Positions 20,553-29,543 of a DNA stretch of 33,935 nt are shown here, piece after piece. The stretch lies in NCBI GenBank assembly GCA_003427395.1, contig BFEA01000238.1, positions 327,777 through 361,711 of the forward strand, read 5' to 3'. Both the position numbers and the translations under genes were made by a program. Origin of the DNA: Chara braunii (taxonomy: Eukaryota; Streptophyta; Charophyceae; Charales; Characeae). How positions within the stretch are numbered: position 1 is the first letter of the stretch; every line of letters begins with the position of its first letter. Under the pieces are notes generated by a model. The model had not been told where the DNA came from. It did not search any database and worked only from the letters and a program-made list of their open reading frames with translations.

Positions 20553-21571
20553 GAGGAACTCGTAGTGCCCGGAGCGAGAGCGAAAGGCGGTCTTGTGGTG
20601 TCCTCCTCGCGGATGCGGATCTGGTGGAAGCCACTGCGGAGATCAATCTTGGCGAAATACTTGGCTCCACGGAGGCGATCAAGACGCTCAGATATGCGAG
20701 GGAGTGGGTACTTGTTCTTGATCGTGATCCGGTTCAGCGCACGGTAGTCTGTGCACATGCGGAGTTTCGAGGTGTCGTTCTTCTTAACGAAGAGACAGCT
20801 GGTTCCGAAGGGGGAGGAGCTAGGCTTAATGAATCCTTTCTCAAGGAGTTCATTAAGTTGTCGCTTCATTTCTTCGGCCTTGGGGACGGAGAGCTGGTAC
20901 GGGGGGCGACAAGGAGGAGAGTGGTCGGGCTCGAGATCAATGGTGTGGGATACACCGCGATCGGGAGGTAGACTGGCGGGCAAGGACTCGGGGAAAACAT
21001 CTTTGAATTTGGAGAGGAGGGCGGTGATGTGGGGATCAGAAGGAGGATCTTGGTCGGGTTTGTCCATTGGAAGCAAGTCCTCGGAACGGTCGCAGTTGAT
21101 GATAAGACAATAGTAAGCGGAGTCAGGGTGTTCACGGGACATGTGGAGGAATTGATGTGGGGAGAGGGGGGGTGGAGTGGAAGGGGAAAGGAGGTAGGGG
21201 ATGTCAATGGGAGAGTCGGGAGGGTTGGTGAGGCGGACGAAGGAGGGGTGGAATGAGTAGGGCATGTAGCGGTCAAGCCACGAGGTCCCTAGGACGATGT
21301 CACACACAAGGTGCATGACATCGAAGGAGACCTGACTGCGAAGGGGGCCGACAATCATGGTGGTCTTAGGGACTGTGCGATCGACGATGACGGCTGAGTC
21401 CTTATCCCCTAGGCGGATAGTGATCGGGGAGTCATAGCCGGTGGAAGATAAGCCGGCTTCGTGGACACAGGTGTTGGGGATGAAGTTGTCGGTGGCGCCA
21501 ATATCAAGGAGGGCCCGAAACTTCACTGTCGATGCACCGAGGGAAACGGGAATGAACTTGAGCTGGAACTA
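20549..21571 (-). pseudogene. Element A protease and RT N-terminal half
   Basis: Protease active-site loop reads FRALLDIGATDNFIP, with Ile in place of the usual Ser/Thr after the catalytic Asp, and the second motif CDIVLGTSWLDRY. The RT fingers follow: GFIKPSSSPFG, CTDYRALNRITIKNKYPLPRI, KIDLRSGFHQIRI. A TAG at 21569-21571 cuts the protein from the linker upstream in the same frame. The frame is lost near 20600 by a one-base deletion right after the FHQIRIREED motif. Confidence 0.9.
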
Positions 21572-22163
21572 TGCGAATCCGGCACAAGCAGAGGAGATCA
21601 TAGTGTTGAGGCGGCGTTGCTCGAGGCCTAACCTAATGAGCCGATCGTGTCGGACTCGTTCCTCAACAAGATCTGTGAAAGTGGTGGCGGATGGGTTAGG
21701 GAGGAGGGTGGACGAACACGTGGCATTGGAGGGTTCATCCAACGGAATAGGGCACATCGTCGGGAGGGGGGCAGGCAAATAGGACTGCGACGCCTGAAGA
21801 TTGTCCAATGGGATGTGCGTCACCGTAGGAGGGGTTGGCAGACGAATGGTCGATGCCAAATGAGCCATCGGTGGGACGGAGGACGTCACCGATGGGTGGG
21901 CCGACAGGCGCGGTGTCGATGTCGGGTCGATGTCCTGGGGACTGTGTTCATGATGAGGAGGGACCTGTGCTTGCCGAGGGCGGTGATGCGGAGGTTGCGG
22001 GTCGAGTGGAGGTGGACTGGCGGTTGAATTGTGCGGCGTTGGGGCAGTTGGTTTGTTGGTGCCCCAATTGGCGACAACGGAAGCAACCCCCTTTTGCTTG
22101 GAGGTAGGTGCGCTCCTCGGGGGTGAGTTTCTTGAGGCGGGAGGGTGGGGTAGATGAGGAGGG
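21572..22163 (-). pseudogene. Element A nucleocapsid zinc knuckle and gag-pro linker
   Basis: A CCHC knuckle CFRCRQLGHQQTNC lies at 22085-22044 in one frame, preceded by LKKLTPEERTYLQAKGG. Shortly after it the sensible frame changes by +1 to a Pro/His/Ser-rich linker (PPPLDPQPPHHRP-type), which continues to the TAG at 21571. No classical slippery heptamer is visible there, so I cannot tell a mutation from a programmed event. Confidence 0.8.
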
Positions 22164-23126
22164 NNNNNNNNNNNNNNNNNNNNNNNNNNNNNNNNNNNNN
22201 NNNNNNNNNNNNNNNNNNNNNNNNNNNNNNNNNNNNNNNNNNNNNNNNNNNNNNNNNNNNNNNNNNNNNNNNNNNNNNNNNNNNNNNNNNNNNNNNNNNN
22301 NNNNNNNNNNNNNNNNNNNNNNNNNNNNNNNNNNNNNNNNNNNNNNNNNNNNNNNNNNNNNNNNNNNNNNNNNNNNNNNNNNNNNNNNNNNNNNNNNNNN
22401 NNNNNNNNNNNNNNNNNNNNNNNNNNNNNNNNNNNNNNNNNNNNNNNNNNNNNNNNNNNNNNNNNNNNNNNNNNNNNNNNNNNNNNNNNNNNNNNNNNNN
22501 NNNNNNNNNNNNNNNNNNNNNNNNNNNNNNNNNNNNNNNNNNNNNNNNNNNNNNNNNNNNNNNNNNNNNNNNNNNNNNNNNNNNNNNNNNNNNNNNNNNN
22601 NNNNNNNNNNNNNNNNNNNNNNNNNNNNNNNNNNNNNNNNNNNNNNNNNNNNNNNNNNNNNNNNNNNNNNNNNNNNNNNNNNNNNNNNNNNNNNNNNNNN
22701 NNNNNNNNNNNNNNNNNNNNNNNNNNNNNNNNNNNNNNNNNNNNNNNNNNNNNNNNNNNNNNNNNNNNNNNNNNNNNNNNNNNNNNNNNNNNNNNNNNNN
22801 NNNNNNNNNNNNNNNNNNNNNNNNNNNNNNNNNNNNNNNNNNNNNNNNNNNNNNNNNNNNNNNNNNNNNNNNNNNNNNNNNNNNNNNNNNNNNNNNNNNN
22901 NNNNNNNNNNNNNNNNNNNNNNNNNNNNNNNNNNNNNNNNNNNNNNNNNNNNNNNNNNNNNNNNNNNNNNNNNNNNNNNNNNNNNNNNNNNNNNNNNNNN
23001 NNNNNNNNNNNNNNNNNNNNNNNNNNNNNNNNNNNNNNNNNNNNNNNNNNNNNNNNNNNNNNNNNNNNNNNNNNNNNNNNNNNNNNNNNNNNNNNNNNNN
23101 NNNNNNNNNNNNNNNNNNNNNNNNNN
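22164..23126. other. Assembly gap, 963 N
   Basis: All N, inside element A gag. It should contain the capsid domain. The gag frames on the two sides differ, which probably only reflects the arbitrary gap length. Confidence 0.99.
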
Positions 23127-23769
23127 GAGGAGCGGGATACACAGCTTGTGGGATAATCTGAGTGTAGTTGGGGATAGTTGAGGTGAGAGTGGAGGTGGAT
23201 AAGAGGGGTTTTGATTGGGGGGGAATGGTTGATGACTGTGTGACGGCGGGGGTTTTCGCCTTGGGCGAGAGGGGAGGTGGAGTGGCCACGGTGGAGGTAG
23301 TGGTGGATGAAGATGGCAGTGATGTTGATGTGGAGGTTGAAGCGGAGGCTTGTCCGGAGGGGGTGGTTTGGGGTGTGGAGGATGAGGGTGTGGTCGTGGT
23401 GACGACCGTGATGGCGGGGGTGTTTCCCTCCAGTGTGGTGACACGGTCGGAGATGGCGGCCATGGTGGTGTCGATGGTGTCAAGGGAGGATTGGAGGGCG
23501 GTCAACGTTCGGAGGAAAGTTGCGAGTTTCGGGGTGGTGGTGGTCGAAGTTGGTGGATTGCCTGCGAGTTCGCGAGCAATGCTGTCAACGGAGTCGGAGC
23601 GAAGATCAGACATGTTGATGGATGATTGAGCCATGTTGGGGGAAGAGGGGGTGGAGGACGCGGCCAAAATAGATGTGGAGGATGCAGCAGCAGCAGTGGC
23701 GGTTGGCGTGGTGGCATGTGGGGATGGGGGACACAATTTCTTTATCAATAAATTCAAAATAAGGATCAT
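23127..23769 (-). CDS. Element A gag, N-terminal part
   Basis: Open from the ATG at 23769. A start at 23634 (MAQSSINMSDLRSDS) is equally possible and fits better, because residues before it are low-complexity Ala/Thr/Ser. A helical segment (LATFLRTLTALQSSLDTIDT ... ISDRVTTLEG) suggests a coiled coil, followed by a Ser/Thr/Pro-rich stretch into the N gap. Position upstream of the zinc knuckle supports gag. Confidence 0.7.
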
Positions 23770-24530
23770 TGCCGAGATTTCGAAGGGAATAAGATTGGAG
23801 GGGAAGGGAAAGTGGGAATTAATTTTGAGTAAATAAATTTATTTCGACTTGGAATTTTATTTATTCGAACTTAATTCAAAATATGGGTAGAACAAAATTT
23901 TAGGAGAAGAGAAATTTGCTCAACGAAATTTTCAAAAATAAACGCTTGAAGAGGTAATTAATTTCAAAAAAATAGATTCGGATTTAGATTTAAATTTATT
24001 TACAAGAAAATGTGGAATTTCGAAAGAAAATATTTTCGAATTACGGGAAAAAAAAAAGTTTTCGTTGCAATTTTGGAAGAAATGATTCGAAAAGAAGTTC
24101 GAAATAGGAATTAATTCAAATGAATTTAAATTTCAAAAACGAACTAATTAATTAAAGGAATTTCAAGAAAATTTCAGAAGGAATTAGGAGTATATATGAA
24201 AGAGATTAATTCTAGAGTATTCAAGGAATTTCAAAGAGGAAAAGGAAATTCGATTGATTAATTTCAAAATATTTCAAAAAAATTGCAAAATAATTTTGTA
24301 AAAATTAATTATTTTCAAGGTTCAAAAATAATATTTCAGAAGAAATTTCAAAATTGCAGAAAAAGGGTGATTATTTCCGAATTTTTGAGAATTTATTCGA
24401 AAATAGTTGAAGCAATGAAAAAAAAGCAAATTCAAATTTTCGGAAAAGGATTAATAAACATTTCGAAGGGGCTGATCGCAGATGGTTACAAAAGTATTTT
24501 GAAAAGATTTTAGGGATTAAAGTAATTACC
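23770..24530 (-). other. Element A leader, strongly AT-rich part
   Basis: About 760 bp dominated by AATTTC, TTTCGAAA and GAATTAATT words, with no ORF of interest. The composition break at about 23,740 against the GC-rich gag is abrupt. Confidence 0.65.
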
Positions 24531-24620
24531 TCTCTCTCTCTCTCTCTCTCTCGCTCGCTCGCTCGCTCGCTCGCTCCCTCTGTCTCTCTCTCGTCGAACC
24601 GAACTCTCTCTCTATCGTGC
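24531..24620. repeat. (CT)n/(CTCG)n microsatellite
   Basis: A (CT)n run followed by (GCTC)n and further CT-rich sequence inside the element A leader. Confidence 0.9.
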
Positions 24621-24763
24621 AACCGAGTCGTGTCGAAACAGCAAAGCGATCACGGGAAGCAGCACGTATCGTCGAACCGAGTCGCAGCGAAACAGCGAAG
24701 TGATCGAAACAGCCAGCACCTAAATACAACCCGCGACAACCGTCGTGATGGATCGGGCTCCCG

Positions 24764-24832
24764 TTGGACGGCCCGATAGAAGTTTCGGGAACAGCCCAGC
24801 ACGGATCCCGAAATTTCTATCGGGCCGTCCAA
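24764..24832 (-). promoter_or_regulatory. Strong hairpin in the element A leader RNA
   Basis: Arms 24764-24790 and 24806-24832 are 27 bp each with a single mismatch (a possible G-U wobble in RNA) and a 15-nt loop. It sits about 410 nt downstream of the primer site in element sense, where LTR retroelement RNAs commonly carry dimerisation or packaging structures. That role is inferred. Confidence 0.7.
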
Positions 24833-24929
24833 GGCAAGCCCGCTCGCGGCGTGAAAAACGCGCGCAGGGTCCGTATCGGGCCGTCTAAGGCAAGCCCGCT
24901 CGCGGCGTGAAAAACACGTGCAGTGTCTG
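24818..24929. repeat. 56-bp tandem duplication in the element A leader
   Basis: TATCGGGCCGTC(C/T)AAGGCAAGCCCGCTCGCGGCGTGAAAAAC... occurs at 24818-24873 and 24874-24929 with a few substitutions. It overlaps the distal arm of the hairpin, so either copy could pair with the other arm. Confidence 0.9.
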
Positions 24930-25245
24930 TTGGGCCCGCCTGGCAGTCCCGCCGCGTTTCCCAAGAGTGCGCAGCGGCCTCTCGCGGAGGCGTTATGCGA
25001 GGACCGCTGTTCGCTTAAAGAGTGTTATGGATTAAGAAATTAATTAATATTTGATTGATGATAAACTAAGTGGGTGGACGGGGAGAATGGGGCACAACGG
25101 GGGGCATTTGTTTCAATGTATTGAGTTAGGATTTGTATTAACTTGTGCACATAAATCTTTATATATTAGAGATCTACGAAAACAACAATTGAGAAAACAA
25201 CGTGATATAGCTTATAAAAAAAGTCCATTCGGGCGGATTCGAACC

Positions 25246-25257
25246 GCTCCGATACCA
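25246..25257 (-). promoter_or_regulatory. Element A primer-binding site
   Basis: On the minus strand TGGTATCGGAGC follows the LTR end CA after one spacer base. It differs at one base from the classical initiator-methionine tRNA site TGGTATCAGAGC. Plus-strand sequence beyond it (GGATTCGAACCGCTC) continues to resemble a tRNA T-arm. Confidence 0.85.
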
Positions 25258-25258
25258 G

Positions 25259-25741
25259 TGTAACGAGCGTGTGACTGAGGGAGACAGGGAGAGCCGAGGG
25301 AGAGGGGAGAGAGAGGGAGAGAGTGAGAGCACACACACACACTCACTCACTCGACACGACTGAGGGTCGGACGCAGACACAGTGGCAAGGACACAAAGTC
25401 GAAGTCTTGGATTCCTAATGTCGAAAACAGGAGCAAGTCACATTGAGTCCGAGTACAGCAGCTGAAACTGGTACTAGACTGGTTGTCCGTACTGTACTGG
25501 GAACCGGTATAAGTGTCGGTGACACGTACGGTACCAGGGGCATCTCTGCAAAAGCCCCGAGGGCAGAACTGAAAAATGCGGTATTTGAAAGTGGCACCCG
25601 AATTGTGGCATGGCGCCAGTTGTCCAAAATCAGACGGTACCAAAGGAGGGGTTTAGAAAAAGGGTGCCAGGCCAAAAACGGGATGTAGCAAAAACAGCAA
25701 CCAAATAGACTAGGGGTCGAGCCCTGGCGGAGTCCGTAACA
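25259..25741 (-). repeat. Element A 5' LTR (right copy), 483 bp
   Basis: TGTAACGAGC to GTCCGTAACA, equal in length to 16458-16940 and about 95% identical. Followed by TSD CAAGG at 25742-25746. Confidence 0.96.
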
Positions 25742-25746
25742 CAAGG
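25742..25746. other. Target-site duplication of element A, right copy (CAAGG)
   Basis: Identical to 16453-16457. Confidence 0.93.
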
Positions 25747-25881
25747 ACTCGGAGGAGGAAGAAGGATAGGAAGGGGGAGAAGCGCCAGAGGTACTTACCT
25801 GGCTATGGTGGCAGCCATCTTCATCACCTTGGTTGGCGTTGCAGCAGGAAGGCCCTAGCTGGGGTTGAGCTACACCAAGAA
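25747..25881. other. Short spacer between elements A and B
   Basis: 135 bp of purine-rich then mixed sequence. It contains a perfect minus-strand splice-donor consensus (CAG then GTAAGTACC, near 25,790-25,800). It may belong to the outer part of the element B 5' LTR, because the element B repeat does not start with TG at 25882. Confidence 0.4.
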
Positions 25882-26332
25882 GCTTCGAAGCAGGGTCAAG
25901 CATGGCGGCCTGAGCTAGAGCAGCCATAGCTGCTTTGTGTTGTCCTTTGGGCATTTGGGCAAGGCCTAGTAGTCCGCCATAGCCTCGGCCTATGAGAGTG
26001 AAGTGTGGGAGAGGCGATCATGGTTATGGTGGACCTCAAGTGATACCTGCAGTAGAAGAGGGATTCGGACTTTGATTCTGGTTCAGCTATTCAACATTCC
26101 ATTATTATTTCTTGTGCGAATAAGAGAGGAGGAGATAAGAAGGAAGAGAGGGTTGAGCGAAGAAGAAGAGCTTTATCGTGTCTATGCTGGTGTACATCAT
26201 CTTCTTCGTCTCTCTTACTTCTTCTTCTTCCGACCTTCCCTCTCCTCTCAAGTTCATTCATTTCTTTCTGCAATTGGACAGCATTGTACTATCTGATGAA
26301 TGTGTATCTCGAAATTGGCCAGGATCATAACA
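25882..26332 (+). repeat. Element B 5' LTR (segment matching the 3' copy)
   Basis: Matches 33454-33904. Ends GGATCATAACA one base before the primer site. Contains GAAGAAGAAG and CTTCTTCTTC tracts that can pair with each other. Confidence 0.88.
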
Positions 26333-26333
26333 T

Positions 26334-26345
26334 TGGTATCAGAGC
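26334..26345 (+). promoter_or_regulatory. Element B primer-binding site (tRNA-iMet)
   Basis: TGGTATCAGAGC, an exact match to the classical site complementary to the 3' end of initiator methionine tRNA, one base after the LTR. Confidence 0.95.
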
Positions 26346-27650
26346 GGATTCTACTTGCTGGTGAGAGTTGACTTTGTTGCCCTACCCTAACCTAAGTGGT
26401 TGAGGGCAACAATTAGGGTTAGGGTTGGATGTAAGGGAAGTGGGGCAGCGTGGCTAAGGGAAGCTGCCCCCACCTGGTTAGGTCATGTGGGGTTGACATT
26501 GAACCTAACCAGGTTGCTTGAGAGTGAGATTAGGGTGGTGAGACATTTCATGGAGACTTCATGCGACAACTTGAGAGAGGCGACAGTGAGCGACACTCAC
26601 ACCTGGAACCTGATTCAAGGGAGACACTTGGCAACTTAAGGGTTGCCCTCAAGTAAGCGAACTTGAGGGTCAGCGGCCATTCAACATCTACGGACTGCAA
26701 GTTGCTACTTTGTTCTCCAGCATCGGCGGGGGACCCGGCGTTGCACTTTGGTGTTGGAGTCAAACCCTAGGACACTAGTGTAGGGGTAGCATTAAAGGGG
26801 TCAGGAGGATCACATGAGAGGGGGGTGAGTTCTATTCATCTCGAAGCTCAGGCCACTCAGGTAAGTGTCGCGCACCTATGGGATGCCCATGTATGTGTGC
26901 ATGGTATTGATTGTCCTGCAGGGGTTATTCTGGGTTTCTTTCCTACTCCTCTGTCGTCTTGATTGTGTGATTGAAATGTGTGTGAACTGCCTACTCACCT
27001 GATGTATGGAGAAACAAAGTATCTTGATTTGAATGTCGATTTCTTCTACAATGCTTTGTCTTTTCATCTCTGAACGGTTGTAGTCTGTAGGTTCTACAGG
27101 AAGTTGAAATTCGTTTTCAAGATGGTAGAGGCAGAAACTTAGTCCAAGTGGGACTCCTCTTGGTTGGGACTCGGTCACGACCCACGTGGGACCCCTGGGG
27201 ACCCAGTGGGACCGAGCCCAAACAAGAAGAGCCCTTGGACCCGAATCTCTTAGACATTAGTCCATGCTCTTCTTGACTGAGATCTGGAGTTTATTATTAT
27301 TGGTTAGGACACCCACTGCCGAAGGGATCTCGGCTGAGACGTTTCTCATGCTTTTGATCGCACCGTCTGTGGCTTGACTCACATCCTATACACCACTGAA
27401 GTCTCCATTGCTGCATTTAGTCACTTGTTGTCTGATTTGCTGAACCGACACGGAGCTGGTCAGGCTGGACTCGAGAGGACCTCGTATGCATTCTGATCAG
27501 ACTGGGTCGCTGGATCAGACCTCTCCTATGAATTTGTTTTTCTTTTTTTGGTTTGCTTATCTCTAGTCCAAATGTAATGCTGCTCCGGCTATAAGTTCTA
27601 CCTTCTCTTCTTTGAACTTTTCAGTTTGTTTCTTTTCCTGAGTTCATATT
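26346..27650 (+). other. Element B leader with a candidate intron
   Basis: Non-coding leader of about 1.3 kb. A hairpin GTTGCCCT/AGGGCAAC (26376-26383 with 26403-26410) lies just after the primer site. A strong donor CAG/GTAAGT at 26861 and a pyrimidine-rich acceptor TTTGAACTTTTCAG ending at 27624 would define a 764-bp intron ending 26 bp before the gag ATG. Splicing is inferred only. Confidence 0.45.
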
Positions 27651-28267
27651 TTGATGCCCGTAGAGACTCGCAGACAAAAGGAAGAGAGAGAGAGAAGAGA
27701 GAGTGAAAGCCCCCATCTTGAGGGACTTGCGAAAATGTGTGATGTAAAGGCTTTTGTGGCCTTAAAGGCCCAACTGGATGCAGCCGTAGAGGAGGATAAA
27801 CCATTGTTCCAAACTCTCTACAAGAAGGCACTGGCAAGGGAAGAGAAAGCCGAAGAGGAAAAGCGGGAAACCGTTGTTGCAGACCATGAGGTTGTCCTCA
27901 AAACAGTGTCCTCCTTGCCTGACACTGAGGTCAGGAAGGAGATAGTCGCATATGTACGTGCTCCCATAGATTGTCACCTCCTCAATGACATCCCTGAGCA
28001 GATCACCAAACTCTCAGCAGAGGTAAGTGAGCTGCGGGCAGAAGTGGGCCGAAATGACCAAAGAGCACAAGGATCTAATGCGGCAGATGGCAAATCTGCA
28101 GAAGGACCAAACTCCTAATCCTCTCCCTCTACCTCCTGCCTCCAACACTGCTAACCAAACTGTCCTCGCTCCTCTCCATCCCTCTACTTCTCCTCAAAGT
28201 GTGGTTCCATCGGGACCTGAAGTAGGTGCAAACCCTGCGGCCGCTACGGCAAGTAACGGCGCAGGAA
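27651..28267 (+). pseudogene. Element B gag, N-terminal part
   Basis: Starts at ATG 27651 with MMPVETRRQKEERERRESES, a charged helical region (KALAREEKAEEEKRETVVA), and continues after a frame change near 28080 into a Pro/Ser/Thr-rich stretch (NPLPLPPASNTANQ) that runs up to the mitochondrial insert. Its place between leader and the gag core supports the call. Confidence 0.7.
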
Positions 28268-28419
28268 AGAATCAAATCATATTTGATTTGACCTTCGGAA
28301 AATCCATATACCCTTCAAATCCACAAATCCCATTGGTTGAAAAGAATCACAAACGTTTTGGCTTTCTGTCATTTTTTTAGCATTTTGTAATTTTCATTTG
28401 AGATAAGTAACAGATGCAT
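28268..28419 (-). pseudogene. rps8: Mitochondrial rps8 5' fragment (probable)
   Basis: Starts with ATG at 28419, ten bases after the rps14 stop, with an N-terminal stretch ending in KMLKK. After a frame break a second stretch (QWD, then GYGFSEGQIK-like) recalls the central part of ribosomal protein S8. Identification leans on gene order (rps14-rps8 in algal and bryophyte mitochondria) more than on sequence. At least one frameshift and one stop are present, and the gene is cut off at the insert edge. Confidence 0.5.
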
Positions 28420-28429
28420 ATATGAACAA

Positions 28430-28728
28430 CTACCAACTAAACTTATTTATGCCATATAAAGCACCTCTGGATGCTAATTCACGAAAAACTATACGAGAAA
28501 CAACAAATAATTTATATACGGAACGAGATCGTCTTGTCAAAATACATCGATTTCTGACTCGTGTCTTGGAACTATTTCTTGGTAATTTGGCTAATTGAGA
28601 GTATATTCATAACGTATTTGGTTAGGAAGAGTTCTATCTTGACAAATCGCTTTATATTGCATGCGTTTTAATTCATATTTAGCTACGAGCAATCTACGTT
28701 TTTTATCTTTAATGACTTGATTTGACAT
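28430..28728 (-). pseudogene. rps14: Mitochondrial ribosomal protein S14, frameshifted nuclear copy
   Basis: Begins MSNQVIKDKKRRLLVAKYEL and, after a one-base loss near 28591, continues LAKLPRNSSKTRVRNRC to the terminal FREL-ASRGALYGINKFSW and TAG at 28430-28432. This matches the full length (about 99 codons) and signatures of plant-type mitochondrial S14 (RDHKRR-like start, LPRNSS, GR-rich centre, ASRG end). The total of 299 bp, one short of 300, confirms a single-base deletion. As nuclear DNA inside a retrotransposon it is not expected to be functional. Confidence 0.93.
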
Positions 28729-28732
28729 ATCG

Positions 28733-28862
28733 CTAAACTTCTTTCTGTAAAAACCCGCTCCACAAAATGGAAGTTTCATTTTGGGTTTTAGCTGAAGTGG
28801 CAAGAGTCGCACGAAACCCACAAAGGTGTTCAAAAATTTCGAAATGATTTTGTATTTCTGGG
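28733..28862 (-). pseudogene. rpl5: Mitochondrial ribosomal protein L5, 3' fragment
   Basis: About 42 codons of the C-terminus: [17 protein letters not shown], then [19 protein letters not shown] ending EV and TAG (28733-28735). The HFEIFEH and ILWSGFLQK signatures are those of mitochondrial L5. The rest of the gene is absent; retrotransposon gag begins at the break. Four bases separate it from the rps14 ATG, as in compact mitochondrial clusters. Confidence 0.92.
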
Positions 28863-29543
28863 CAGCCTCGAGTTCAGAAACAGCAAACGCTGGTGCCGAC
28901 AGCAGTCCTTATGTGGACTGGAAGGCGGTTCCCATACCGTCTAAGTACGATGGCAAAGAAGACGTTGAGTCTTGGATCAGCTCCATGAGAGTTTACTTCG
29001 AGGTACTGGGAACTCAACCAGTGAGCCAGTCCTTGATCATGGGGACCAACGTCGAACCCGCCATACGAGGCTTCCTAGAAGTCCAAGCCACGCAAGCCGG
29101 GTACGCGAAGATCAATCTGACACAGTGGCTTAAAGCCACACCCATGGCCACACTTGAGGACATCCTTATCAAACAGTTTAAGGATCCACATGCTGCCGCA
29201 AGAACCCAAAAGAGATTTGATGATCTCAAGTGCAGCAAGTGGCACCATGCATAATTTACAGTTGTTTGTCGGCAAACTTTTTGCTACTCCAGGATTGGAA
29301 ATGACTGCACAATCATGCTTGGATTTTGTGAAAGGTACAATTCCCACTACTTACATGCATCGCCTAGGCAAGGAGTTCACTGGTTACATGGACTTACTTT
29401 CCCTCATGCAGGATGCGGTCAGCCTTGAGGCACAAGACCTCATTACCACAATAGGCAGCAAAAAGCCTACTAGTGGCAGGCGGTTCAGAGGCAGCAACTG
29501 TTTTGTTGTGCATGACCTATTGGAGGCAGGCCTATGCAAATGA
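28863..29543 (+). pseudogene. Element B gag core
   Basis: The gag/capsid region resumes after the insert: WKAVPIPSKYDGKEDVESWI, RVYFEVLGTQ, then TQWLKATPMATLEDILIKQF. A frame change near 29236 leads to LQLFVGKLFATPGLEM and the domain end near 29540. It is organised like other Ty3/gypsy gag proteins (F/Y-x-G-x-xD-x-ESW motif near the start). Confidence 0.82.

Larger units (their letters stand above)
16458..25741 (-). mobile_element. Element A: Ty3/gypsy chromovirus, full structure, inactivated
   Basis: 9284 bp, minus strand, flanked by TSD CAAGG. The LTRs are both exactly 483 bp and differ at about 25 positions by hand count (about 5%). Order in element sense: LTR, primer site, leader of about 1.5 kb with a strong hairpin, gag with zinc knuckle (interrupted by an N gap), protease, RT, RNase H, integrase, classical chromodomain, about 1.1-kb 3' untranslated region with tandem repeats, polypurine tract, LTR. 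Pol holds three in-frame TAG codons and at least five frameshifts. Confidence 0.95.
28268..28862 (-). other. Nuclear mitochondrial DNA insert (NUMT) inside gag
   Basis: About 595 bp holding three adjacent minus-strand mitochondrial ribosomal protein genes in the conserved order rpl5 - rps14 - rps8, with intergenic spacers of only 4 and about 10 bp. Gag sequence resumes directly at its right edge (about 28863). Edges are placed to within a few bases by where gag-like and mitochondrial-like readings stop. Confidence 0.88.

Noticed and set aside
25225-25257. tRNA gene suggested by the T-arm-like GGATTCGAACC
   Set aside because: No D-arm, anticodon arm or acceptor partner is found upstream. The position is explained by the primer-binding site.
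25051-25263. Plus-strand 70-codon ORF next to the element A primer site, suspected organellar gene
   Set aside because: No family could be matched. It lies in the element leader and its end is the primer site.
25415-25954. Minus-strand ORF with a perfect GTAAGT donor that looked like a host exon
   Set aside because: It overlaps the element A LTR and the element B LTR, and the matching piece recurs in the 3' LTR at 33.5 kb, so it is repeat sequence.
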